NCBI RefSeq assembly: GCF_037975245.1
Contig: NC_092561.1
Span: 908,501-972,500 of the forward strand
From: Apostichopus japonicus
Taxonomy: Eukaryota; Echinodermata; Holothuroidea; Aspidochirotida; Stichopodidae
Reading direction: 5' to 3'
DNA length: 64,000 bases
The notes beneath the pieces are model-generated. The model was given only the letters and a program-made list of their open reading frames with translations. It did no database searches and was not told the DNA's origin. Numbering within the stretch: position 1 is the stretch's first letter; each line of letters opens with the position of its first letter. The position numbers and the translations under genes are program-made. Below are positions 26,280 through 37,039 of this stretch, piece after piece.

Positions 26280-26492
26280 ATGGCGTCGTATAGCTCGGTA
26301 TGGTTGGTACAACTTATTTCACGCCCTGGCGGAAATTACATTTACAGAAGCCTAGCTCCAAGAGGCTCCACTCAAATAAATGATTTTAACGTTCCTGATT
26401 ACAAGATTATACCTTTTCTCCGTCTCTCACTTAACGTTCAATTAGAGCGTCAACTTGTCAAATTACTTCAAGATACTGATTGGAAACAATAA
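26280..26492 (+). CDS. Uncharacterised 70-codon frame conserved between palindrome arms (left)
   Basis: The frame has an inverted partner at 35,446-35,658. The last 40 or so residues (TQINDFNVPDYKIIPFLRLS, then LNVQLERQLVKLLQDTDWKQ) are identical. The first 30 differ at several residues without frame breaks. It resembles no family I know. DNA identity in the palindrome is high anyway, so an open frame alone is weak evidence for a gene. Confidence 0.25.
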   Translation: MASYSSVWLVQLISRPGGNYIYRSLAPRGSTQINDFNVPDYKIIPFLRLSLNVQLERQLVKLLQDTDWKQ

Positions 26493-27350
26493 ATTAGGTA
26501 AATTATATGGCCATAACAATGATCATGAGTACTGGATGATACTACTTCGGCAGCTTTTCCAGAACTTATTTGCCTCGATAAAAATAGAAAAAAAGGAAGC
26601 GACTCTCGTTTCGGACGGAAGTTAAACATGTGACATTCCAACACTGATTTGTAAGTTAGGATAGCCTACTTGGAAATCTTCCGGCAACGATAATGTTTAC
26701 AGTCAATCATTAATGTCAATATAAGCGTATAGCATGGTCACTCCCAGGAAGATGAGTAATTGTAGTCAGTTAGAGATACTTTTTTTTAATTTAAGTTAGA
26801 GAGACTTGGCTTGTTACAGTTTGTTGTCTTTGGCCTTAAGCCTCAGAGAAGCTATATGTATCTAAAGGTGAATAAATCATGGTTCTATCCTCAATCTACT
26901 AATTTCTCGCTCCGTTATTGTCTGAGTGTGCCTCGCGCTGCATCCCTGTATTCTTTCCACATATTCCTTTCGGAGATTCGAGACGTAACGGAACTACAAT
27001 TTGGCAAGCCGTAAGCTTTGGGTCACACGTGACGGGCCATCTGATCGATGATTGGTTCAATATTACCTAACGCAGACTATAATTAATCTTTATGAAATCT
27101 ATCACTGAATGAAGCAAATCATGAGTGAGAAGGAAAGCAACACGTAAGTGGTCCAGGGCCGGATTTAGGAATTGGCAACGTGTGCAGTTGCACATGGGCC
27201 TCCACAACAAGGGGCCTCCACATATTTCATGAAAACAATATAAGGAAAATGTAGGCTGACACGTATCATCAATCAAAGTCATATTGCGCGCGTTTTACGT
27301 CATCTACATATAGCCTACGCAAGCCATATTCAATTGTAATTGTATCTCTT

Positions 27351-27666
27351 TGTGAATGGTATAGAAACAGCTACGTGGTTGTTTTCCTGCCATTGCAAAG
27401 CACACGTCCGCAGACAAACATGATTGGCCTAATATCTAGAGTCATCAATCTCAACGTCTATTTTCTTTAAAACTAGGTTCATTCATACTTAGTAAAGATT
27501 CCTAAATCCTATTGGTCCATTCAGGTCAGCTGACCGTGGTTAATCCTGTGAGTAACGCACGGTAAAATTACGGGGCATCACTTTAATACAATCTTTGGTT
27601 ATATGTAACCAAAAATGTTTTGTTTTATGATTTTTCCCCCACACAAATGGTAGTGTATGAATGAAC
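27351..27666. other. Start of the palindrome spacer, no gene
   Basis: At 27,535-27,575 the short sequence GTGAGTAACGCACGGT is a half-copy of the hairpin element just downstream. Nothing else is recognisable. Confidence 0.4.
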
Positions 27667-27832
27667 GGGGTTAATCAACGGTCTAGCGTGCGTTACTCAC
27701 ATGATTAATGCACTCCGGGTGTTAATGCTATCGCTGGATGCACTCGGGCTCCGCCCTCGTGCATCGCTTGCATTATCCCCCGATCGTGCATTAATCATGT
27801 GAGTAACGCACGCTAGACCGTTGATTAACCCC
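27667..27832. mobile_element. Hairpin MITE with 47-bp perfect inverted repeats
   Basis: Bases 27,667-27,713 and 27,786-27,832 are perfect inverse complements. The outer end is GGGGTTAATCAACGGTCTAG and the inner end is ATGATTAATGCAC. A 72-bp GC-richer loop lies between. No clear target duplication is visible, so its superfamily is unassigned. Perfect arms imply recent insertion or strong homogenisation. Confidence 0.75.
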
Positions 27833-28194
27833 TTATTAATTACGGTATTGATTGGTTTTGAAACGTTACAGTACACCCTGACACTGCGCTTGCCATCACC
27901 TTCCGCTAGGTTCCTGTCCCAACCGATTTTGACCGTTTTTGGCTCAAAAGATTGCCAATTCAAAAAGCTCACTTCAAATTTGGAAATGTGGAAGCCGTGC
28001 GCAGCCGGGAAAATTCAATATTGCGCAACAGATATCACAAACGGCCTGGTCAGTCACGGACTGAGACGGTATTTGAATTCACAGATTGTACTGAGAGGGG
28101 TGGTACCGTGGTAGCAACCTGTTTACTTGTACTGAAAATTGGGCAGGCAAAAGGCTTACATACCGTAATGAAAATTCTTGAACATAAATTTATT

Positions 28195-28320
28195 TCAAAA
28201 ATCACAAAATACTGCACCATTTTGCATCTAATCACCCTTTATTACTCAAAAAGTCAAAAGGGGAGGGGGACACCCCCTCCCCTTTACCCCTCCCCCAGGA
28301 CGGCGATCACTAGGGTGACA
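28195..28320. mobile_element. Partial copy of the G/C-tract MITE family
   Basis: CCATTTTGCATCTAA is followed by AAGGGGAGGGGGACACCCCC and then a C-rich run ending GGACGGCGATCACT. The same order is seen in the hAT MITE at 2.0-2.4 kb and at 55.7 kb. The outer ends were not delimited here. Confidence 0.5.
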
Positions 28321-28600
28321 TGGGCCTCTACTACTGAAGGTTGCACACGGACCTCACATGTACGGCCCTGACGTGGTCCTAACTTATAATGATGTTTTTT
28401 CCTTGTCTGAACCTATACAGGCTCCCTAAACTAGAGCTCTGAAAATGGACCGAACAATTTCTAATGTATTTCTTTATTCATGAACCGTGGGAATAAACGA
28501 TGGAAAACTTGAAGTTCAAAAGAGCAAAGGGTTAATAACCTTGATGGAGTTTGATAGGAGGTGTGATATATATATATCACTTCATTACATTATGAAGCAA

Positions 28601-29160
28601 GTTTAGTTTAGTTTAGTATAGAAAACAAAGAGATCAGGAGTGACAATCAAGTCCCCATCAAGGACCTATGGGTGAGAGAAAAAATAACCGAAGACACAAA
28701 AACAACATCAGATCCGATTACAATGCTCAAAGTACTTGTCGAAAGCATTCTGAAACCTAATCACACTACTTGCAAGTATAACTTTTTCAGGCAAACCGGA
28801 GTCCACTCATTCACAACCATATTAGAAAAAAAGTTATGCCGAATATTAACCCTACTTTAGAACTTCTTCGAGTTTCAGACAATGACCCCTGGTACAACTT
28901 CTATTAGCATACATGAAAAAGTCAGTGAAGGATAAATTGTCAAAATCATACACAATCTTGAAACCTGAATCAAGTCACCACGTACGTAACCTCCTAAGCC
29001 CCAGTGTGGCGAGATTCGGCAGCGGTACTTAACACAAGGAACACCATTTAAGGAACTTAACATCCTAGTAGTAGTAGCCCTCCTCTGGACCTTCTCGAGT
29101 ACTTCCTTATCCTTATCAACATATAGGATCCATAGGAGGTATGATATCACCAGTGGTGTC
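28601..29160 (-). pseudogene. LINE 3' end, minus strand
   Basis: Reading right to left, the frames give DKDKEVLEKVQRRATTTRML, then RGDLIQV, then VNIRHNFFSNMVVNEW, then a frame-shifted ASSVIRFQNAFDKYF. These are successive motifs of the L2/CR1-like polyprotein C-terminus. It ends with a (TAAAC)n tail, seen here as GTTTAGTTTAGTTTAG at 28,601-28,616. Several stops and frameshifts make it a dead 5'-truncated copy. Confidence 0.75.
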
Positions 29161-30900
29161 GCCAAAGAGTGGCCTGGGGGGGGGGGGGGGAGTTGAGCAC
29201 GTGTCCTCACAAAAATCGTGAACTGGCGGCTTCCTACGTACTAATATCGCAAGCCGGCGAAACTTTCAAATACAACTAAGAAATCTAAAATTAACCATCT
29301 AATTATGGCAGATGACGAAGTCAAATTCATGCTTGATTAATGGGGTATGAGTTACCTTAAATGAGTGCTTTAATTGTTTAAAGATAAAAGGTGAAATACC
29401 GGGATCAGGTCTGTTTCGTCATTTCTGTCAGTACGCGCGATATTGTAAATAAACCTAACGTTAGCCCTTACGTTGTTAGGCTTGGTTATGCCAGATCCTT
29501 CTCATGATTTGGTATTTATATACTACTGTCATAGATAAAGTATAGCCTAACTATTAAGTACCTTCAGGACTTGACCTAAGAAAGTGTATGCCTACTGTGT
29601 GTCATACTCATACTATAGCAAGACCTAGACCTTCGCTAAATCACTTCTAGTTCTACTTCTACCGAATGCGAGTAATTGTGCATGGTGCACGGTAACTTCT
29701 GAGGGCACACCTAACGGGAGCCAAACATTTATACACAGCAATTTAATTATACACTTGGGTCAGCACACTTTAGACCCTAAATGTAGCTTGCCTTCGCTTT
29801 TAAAAAGACTAGGGGCTAGGCCTAAGCTAAACAGTGATATGTTAAGACCAATAGTGATATACATGTTCGGGAAAATGGCTAATACTAGTGATTGCCGACA
29901 GTGAAAGAAAAAAATATTGCTTGTGATGCATTTATTGTAGTGGCCCATACAACCTAGTGTAAAACTTACCCAGTCTAGGCTACAGCAATTAAGATTTATT
30001 AGGTTATATGTATTGATAATGTGAAATTTATTGAGAAAAATGATAATTTTATACTATTAAAACCATGAAACTTGTGTATGGTTAATCTTAATCCAGACTA
30101 TACTACAATCTAAATTGCTCAATAATCAGTGCTTTGGGATGGGGGGGGGGGGGTGGTATACTTGTGTGTCAAACTTTAACAGGGTTGGGCTGAAATGTCA
30201 GTTAATTAGGCTAAGCCTATCCATGCAATGATATAGCTATAGTCTAGGCCTAGTCCCATGTAAGTGTTATCCACATGAGAAATGTAAAAATGAAACACCA
30301 CATAACTAGGTCACAGCTTTGCACTCCTGATGTTATAAGACTTACAATATAAAACAAATATGAATATGAATTGTTGGATGATTACATCTCATGCTGTTCT
30401 TATAGTACGGTTACACTCCCCAGAAGTAGGTTTTGGAGCACTGCAAGTTAGGCAGATTATATTTCCATTTAAGGCACAGCAGATCATAAAATTGGTGTAA
30501 ATCTCAATAAACTGAACTGCCCATAGTAGGGACTCCTTATGGCATGGGCGGCGATCATGGGGGAGGGGGGGGGGGTGACGGGGGGACACCCCAATATTTT
30601 AGGTGGGGGATATAGTATCTATTATCCCCCAATATTTGGTGGCATAGTTTTTTTTGTGGCTATAAATAATGCGTGAGATTATTTATCCAAATCATATTTT
30701 GCGGCCGCCAAAATTTCATCCAACACATGCTGCATGAGGTAAATGACACTTCGTGGTCGTTTCTGTGACCTGTGACCGTATAGCAAGTTGTAATTCATGA
30801 TTATCATAATGTTCTGTACATCTCTTGTGTATGAGTGTAAGTACGTACAATCATACATATGATCCACATCGAAATGGGTTCAATGGGTTTCCATTTGGCC
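29161..30900. other. Palindrome spacer, no gene recognised
   Basis: AT-rich with G-tracts at about 29,177-29,191, 30,140-30,152 and 30,560-30,574. CATGGGCGGCGATCATGGGG near 30,543 is one end of a G/C-tract MITE. No exon-like open frame with splice sites was found. Confidence 0.45.
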
Positions 30901-30909
30901 TGTTTCCTA

Positions 30910-31140
30910 CAAGATTTCTAACCGCAGGCGCGTGGCCAAGGGGGGCGAAGGGGGCGACCGCCCCCTCACCTTGAGCATATTTGTTTTTGTATTTTTTGTT
31001 GATATCGTTAGTAATTTCAAAATAGAAATGAGATGCAACTTACAAGGCCTGGGAAGTGCCATTTCCAGCGATCTGGGAGGCATTTTCGGCCAAAAATTTT
31101 CTTTTACCCTACGCGCCAACCCATTGGGGCGCTACAAGCT
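30910..31140. mobile_element. Repeat fragment related to the 38.3-kb block
   Basis: TTACAAGGCCTGGGAAGTGC and the following GATCTGGGAGGCATTTTCGG match 38,395-38,450. Inverted relatives lie at 32.1-32.3 kb. It belongs to the same interspersed family as the elements at 31.47 and 37.81 kb but lacks their outer ends. Confidence 0.55.
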
Positions 31141-31143
31141 TCT

Positions 31144-31177
<34 letters not shown>

Positions 31178-31228
31178 ATATATTTATATATATATATATT
31201 TATATATATATATTTATATATATATATT

Positions 31229-31301
<73 letters not shown>

Positions 31302-31370
31302 GGAGGCTGGAAGTTTTTTCACTGTTCTTGATTTTCCAACTCATTACGATTTTCATTTATATATATATAT

Positions 31371-31402
<32 letters not shown>
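31141..31402. repeat. (TA)n tracts around a SINE tail copy
   Basis: TA-rich DNA at 31,141-31,298 contains TACATA and TTTATA steps. It is followed by about 60 bp (31,297-31,357) identical in outline to the SINE tail at 13.0 kb (GGAGGCTGGAAGTTTTTTCA), then a further (TA)n tract to 31,402. This is a truncated second copy of that SINE. Confidence 0.7.
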
Positions 31403-31405
<3 letters not shown>

Positions 31406-31470
31406 AGTAGAAATGTGATCATGCCCATCCCGCACCAAAAATCGAGGGGGGGGGGGGAGTCACATAAAAG

Positions 31471-32899
31471 CAGGTGCGTATCCAGGATTTTCTGACCCGG
31501 GGGGCGCGAATTACTATCTAAGCGGAGCGCCACCATCAGTTGGCGCGCAGCGTACAAGAAAATTTTCTGGTTTTGATACCCCCTACATCACCGGAAATGG
31601 CACTTCTCAGGCTTAAAAATGAGCAACCAGATGTACACTTTTGCCTGAGAACCAAGTATTTCCCAATAGTTTTTTTTTTCCATCCATAACCTTTTTGAAG
31701 ATTGTCACCAGTCACAAATCATGTTCGACCTGATCGCATGTCCTGTGGATCATTGCTTGTGTAGGTGATTCTACGTCGCGGCCCACAATACCTGTCAGCC
31801 CCACTTTTCAAGGTTTTCCCCATCTACACAAGACATTTCGTTGTTTACATTAGCATCCCGCGGTATACTGCGCAACTTTCACGGATCGTAAGGTACACGA
31901 TGGCATACGATGTAATAACCGAATTTTTGGTTATTTTTTTCGTCGTTACAGCCCCAAATCAAATTGGGCTCCTACGCCCATGACTTCACACATAGACAGT
32001 TTTGAGGCTGTTCATCTTTGAACACCATTTTCATGCTCATTGATATAAGGTGATATCTGCTGTTTGCTTTACAGATTCGAGCAGCGCGTAGCGATGCCAA
32101 GTGAGGGACGAAGCCTGTTGGCAAACTATCTAAGCGTAGCGCCGCCATGTGTTGGCGCGAAGCGTACAAGAAAATTTTTGGCCGAAAATGCCTCCCAGAT
32201 CGCTGGAAATGGCACTACCCAGGACCATTTGTTGGCGTGAAGCGTACAAGCAAATTTTGGCCAAAAATACCTCCCAGATCGCTGGTAATGACACTTCCCC
32301 TGCCTTGTATGTTGCATTTAAGCATTTTTTATTTTGAAATTACTAACGATATCATAAAAAATATGCTCAAGGGGGGGGGGGGGGGGTGGGGGCAGTCGCC
32401 CCTTCCCGAAATGCGTCATGTTCCCCGACGACACGGTCGAGTTCGAGACCAGCCACAGTTGGTTTCATAGCAGGTTTCATATACACACACACGCGTTATG
32501 ATAGACCAAATATAGTATACATGTACATATACATTATTGAGAGAGGACAAAATGGAAACGTCAAAAATGGGGTTGACGATGTTAGGGGTAGGGTGAGGTG
32601 CACGTCCCCTCCGTAATCCTCGAACCGCCACTGGCTACCCGGCCATGTGTATATAATAGGGTTCAGCGCTGTAATGATGTCACTGTTTCTCCTTCTCTTC
32701 CAGGTGTCTTGGCGTTTATCTTCTACTCCCTCTTTTTCTCCTTTTTCTCTCTTTCTTCTTTTTCTTTTCCCTTCCTTCCTCTCCTCCTCCTCTTTTTTCC
32801 CCTCTTTTTTCCCTTTTTTCTTCTCTTTTTTTTCCTCTCGTCTTTTTCTTATCCGGGGGGCGCGCTCCCCCAACGCCCCCCCCCCTGGATACGCGCCTG
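31471..32899. mobile_element. 1.43-kb DNA element, copy 1, 4-5-bp target duplication
   Basis: It begins CAGGTGCGTATCCAGGATTT and ends GGATACGCGCCTG. The left flank AAAAG and right flank GAAAG suggest a 5-bp (four matching) duplication. The interior, inverted, is found in the element at 37,810-39,741. Subterminal blocks (ATCTAAGCGGAGCGCCACC, GCGCAGCGTACAAGAAAA) recur in the hAT element at 5.5 kb. The right part has a pyrimidine-rich tract at 32,740-32,845. No transposase is visible. Confidence 0.7.
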
Positions 32900-32904
32900 G
32901 AAAG

Positions 32905-34380
32905 GATCCAGCCAACATTTCAGATTTGAATTATCGTATTGTATGGGATAGATTTTAGAGCAAATAACTCTTGACCCGAAACAATAGGGTTTCCGTATTA
33001 ACTAAGTTGGAAGTAATTGCCAAATTCTAAAATTGCAATCCAAAAGGAGCATTATTGTTGTGTAAATTTAGGCCTGTTCAAATTGTGAATAACTTCAATC
33101 ATTTTAGCCATTTTTAGTTTATGAAGATAACTTTTGTTAAAGTTTGGGTTTACCTCTTTACTGCAATTTTGGACATTACGAATAATGAAAGCTAACGTCA
33201 CTCCAGCCCCACCCCCCCCCCCTCACCACCACCCGCTTCGCCGTCACTCCTTCAAAGTACTTATATACTGTTGAAAGTGTGGAGAGGTACTCAGCAAAAT
33301 GGCACGGCAAATCATACTCGACCTTTTCCTCAATAGAACGTATCTAGAAGGCGTCCACAGGAGCTATACTGACTTTACGAGTAGAGTTCGATAAATGTCA
33401 CGCCAAGTACGACTTTAACAACCAAACTTTCCATTAGACGTATTTAGAAGCATAATATAATGATAAATCAAAAGACAAGTATTGAAACGAGCTTTCTTAA
33501 GAAATGACACAAATAGTAAAATAAGTGGCTAAATAGTCTTCAACGTATTTTGAAGTTGGTTTTGATCAAGTTTTGAAAACTTTTGCATTGATTATACTAT
33601 ATAGGTTGCATCCTCTATCTTTACCTGTCCTGTTGTAAACTAGCAATACACATTAGATACAATAACGTTTGAAATTGCTTTTATACATCTAGATATCTTC
33701 AACTTTGCTCCTCTTTGGTTTCTGAATAGATATGTCATAAATATATGTAAACAAATATCACATCTGACAAGTCATTGATCATCTGGGTGTAACTAAGGGT
33801 CTTTATCGTGGTTAATAACATTGAAACTTACACGAAAAACGGAAACATTTGAAAACCTTGCACACAAGAATAAAATCGTCTTCTGATTCAGATGTCAACA
33901 ACATCTTTGCGCAACATATGGTATCATATGTACATTTAAAAAGTGATGTTGCCGGAGAGTATTTGAACACAATCACTTTATCTCTCCTTACTTGAATTTC
34001 CCAAAATAAATAAAACATTTATAAAACATAGTAATCTCATAGCAGAAATTTCTGCTCCCTGTTTGAGCTCCCATGTTTGAGGGGGGCATTTTATATTGTG
34101 TGTCCCCCTGTCACCCTTCCCCATGATTGATGGCCCTGTGAAAACTATGCTAGAAGTCAACCCCCACCCCGCTCTTTATAACTACAAATAAAAGTCAAAA
34201 GAATTGATTAGCATAACCTCGAATCTAGACCTAGAGCAGGATTCTTCCAGACCCAACCCCTCCCCCTAATTGGGGAATCGACTTCAAAGATCCAAAAGCA
34301 ACACCCCCTCCTTTAAAGAAAAAATCATGGATCCGCCCCTTTACATTTGGGAACGCTTTAAAAATGACTCATGACTGATA
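32905..34380. repeat. Spacer with direct repeat of 1-1,020
   Basis: 33,535-33,990 repeats blocks from the window's first kilobase in changed order. The C-tract at 33,212-33,222 and the pseudo-coding stretches are low complexity. No gene was recognised. Confidence 0.5.
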
Positions 34381-34929
34381 CAATCACAATTGAATATGGC
34401 TTGCGTATATGCAGATGACGTAAAACGCGACGTATTAATTTGATTGATGATACGTGTCAGCCTACATTTTCCTTATATTTTTTTCATGAAATATGTGGAG
34501 GCCCCTTTTTGTGGAGGTCCATGGGCAACTGCCCACGTTGCCAATTCCTAAATCCGGCCCTGGACCACGTACGTGTTACTTTCCTTCTCACTCATGATTT
34601 GCTTCATTCAGTGATAGATTTCATAAAGATTAATAATAGACTGCGTTAGGTAATATTGAACCAATCATCGATCAGATGCCCCATCACGTTTGACCCCAAG
34701 CTTAATGCTTGCCAACTAAATGTTGTTCCGTTACGTCTCGAATCTCCGGAAGGAATATATTGAATACAGGGATTTTGTTTGTTTGTATATTAGATCCTCC
34801 TGCAAGCAGGAACTCGCGAAGAAGCCATCATTGGCTTATCAAAGCCGCAAGCTGACCGAAGACAGTCTCTTACATGATTCTGAATTGTCAATTGTCAACA
34901 ACTCCGTAACTGGACGACATACATTAATC

Positions 34930-35000
34930 TTGAAGTGACTCGAACCGGGGACCTTATGATTGAAAGACACCGGCGACAACCACTGAGCAACTACTCCAAT
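34930..35000 (-). mobile_element. Second tRNA-related SINE fragment
   Basis: On the minus strand AGTTGCTCAGTGGTTGT (A-box-like) is followed about 30 bases later by CCCCGGTTCGAGTCAC (B-box-like). This is the spacing of an internal pol III promoter. Acceptor-stem pairing is poor, so it is not called as a tRNA gene. Confidence 0.45.
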
Positions 35001-35445
35001 GATGCAGCGCGAGGAAGCGGGATGCAGCGCGAGGCACACTCAGACAATAATGGAGCGAGAAATTAGTAGATTGAGATAGAACCAGGATTTATTCACCTTT
35101 AGATACATATAGCTTCTCTGAGGCTTAAAGCCAAAGACAACAAACTGTAAACTCTAATAAAAAAAATATCTCTTACTGACTACCATTACTCATCTTCCTG
35201 TGAGTTACCAGCTATACGCTTATAATATTGACATTAATTATTGACTTTACACATTATTGTTACCGGAAGTTTTCCAAGTAGGCTATCCTAACTTACAAAT
35301 CAGTCTTGGAATGTCACATATTTAACTTCCGTCCAAAACGAGAGTCGCTTCCTCTTTTCTTGAGACAAATGAGTTCTGGAAATGCTGCCGAAGTAGTATC
35401 ACCCAGTATTCACGATCATTGTTATGACCATATAGTTTACCTAAT

Positions 35446-35658
35446 TTATTGTTTCCAATCAGTATCTTGAAGTAATTTGACAAGTTGACGCTCTAATTGA
35501 ACGTTAAGTGAGAGACGGAGAAAAGGTATAATCTTGTAATCAGGAACGTTAAAATCATTTATTTGAGTGGAGCTACTTGGAGCTAGGCTTCTGTAAATGT
35601 TACTTCCGCCATGGCGCGAAATAAGTTGTACCAACCATACCGAGTGACACAGCGACAT
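35446..35658 (-). CDS. Uncharacterised 70-codon frame conserved between arms (right)
   Basis: Mirror partner of the frame at 26,280-26,492. It begins MSLCHSVWLVQLISRHGG and then has an almost identical C-terminal half. The replacements in the first 36 codons keep the frame open. No domain was recognised, and it may be only a non-coding palindrome segment. Confidence 0.25.
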   Translation of the reverse strand: MSLCHSVWLVQLISRHGGSNIYRSLAPSSSTQINDFNVPDYKIIPFLRLSLNVQLERQLVKLLQDTDWKQ

Positions 35659-37039
35659 TAAACTAAGTTTATCGAATATAGGGAGCGATTTTGGTGAACT
35701 TTAAGGCACAACAAACTGTGGATTTAAAACTAAATAGGTATACATAAAGAGCTGGATAAAACTCCGAGCATCATAACTAGCCGCGTTCTTGAGAGATATA
35801 CAATATATATTGCAGATACTTAGCTGCTTTCGGATAAGCGTATTACGCAACTTTTTGTGACGTCATACTCGTACTACAGCAAACATGGCTTTAATTTGTT
35901 TCTTTATAAATTTGAAATAATTGAAAATGTCATTTAAATTAAACAGTGATTTCAGCTGTGGAGGGGGGGGGGGGTTCAAAAATGCATCCATGAAAAATAT
36001 GGAAGAAAGAAAAACTAAAATAATTTGATGTTTCCTAATATATATGTGCGATATCACATGTTTGAGATATGTGAAATTTCAAACGTTCGTATCTCAGCCA
36101 CGGAGCAATTAGCTATCAAGATGAAAATTGATCAATATTTGTCTTTTTCACCTTCAAAGTACTCTGTAGAAGATGGACTGTTTTTTAATTGTTACTGGTC
36201 ACCAGTAGTACCCCAAATATGCTAGAAAGTCAGATAAATGGTCGCCCATGCTCAATGTCAACAGTGACCAAATAAGAGGATCAGAACATCAGTGGTAATA
36301 CTTTTTAAAGCGTGCTACCTTACCTTGGAACCACTACTGGTTACCTTTAAATTTGATCAAATGCTCAAGTTGCCAGGTACCATAAATGTCCTACAAGATT
36401 TGTCGGTATATGATATCAAACCACCAGTGCGGCATATTTATTTTAAAATGCAGCATTAAAGCACCTTTTTAGAAATGTTTACAATAGTGCGGCATTACTA
36501 GATTTGAGTCAATTTGAGTCAAACTATATATGACACCCGGTCCTAAGCAATATCATCTAATAAAAGTAATTAAGGAGCAAATAAGTAATAATTCCAATCG
36601 ATTTCCATATCGACAAAAACAACAAAACAAAAACAATATATATCGTCGCCCAGTAACCTTTTTTTTTAAATAATAGGCTATAGCATTAATCATTGTACTA
36701 AACGCAAACTGGAAGATTGGCATATATTTTTTCTTTCTTTTTTTTATGTTTCCTATTGACAGTATTTATGTGAAACTTGAGATAAGTCAAAGCAGCGATT
36801 TTGATTATTATGACCAAAAAAATATATATATATAAAATAAACTCATATACAGCTGCAAGGCACATTTCACGACATTTAACATTTCAAGGACCATTTTTTT
36901 TTATGGCTAGACTATGTCACATATTTTGCAATGTTTGTTACAATATTTTGGTGTGTGTGTGTGTGGTGTGAATGCAGCGTGAGAGATAATAGTCTGAGTA
37001 CAATATTTCTAGATAGCGTTTTTATTTCACTGACGAATT

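Noticed and set aside
32496-32951. Lys/Glu/Arg-rich and Ser/Phe/Leu-rich 100-140-codon frames (also 37.76-38.08 kb)
   Set aside because: They are products of a purine/pyrimidine tract inside the two CAGG-ended transposon copies.
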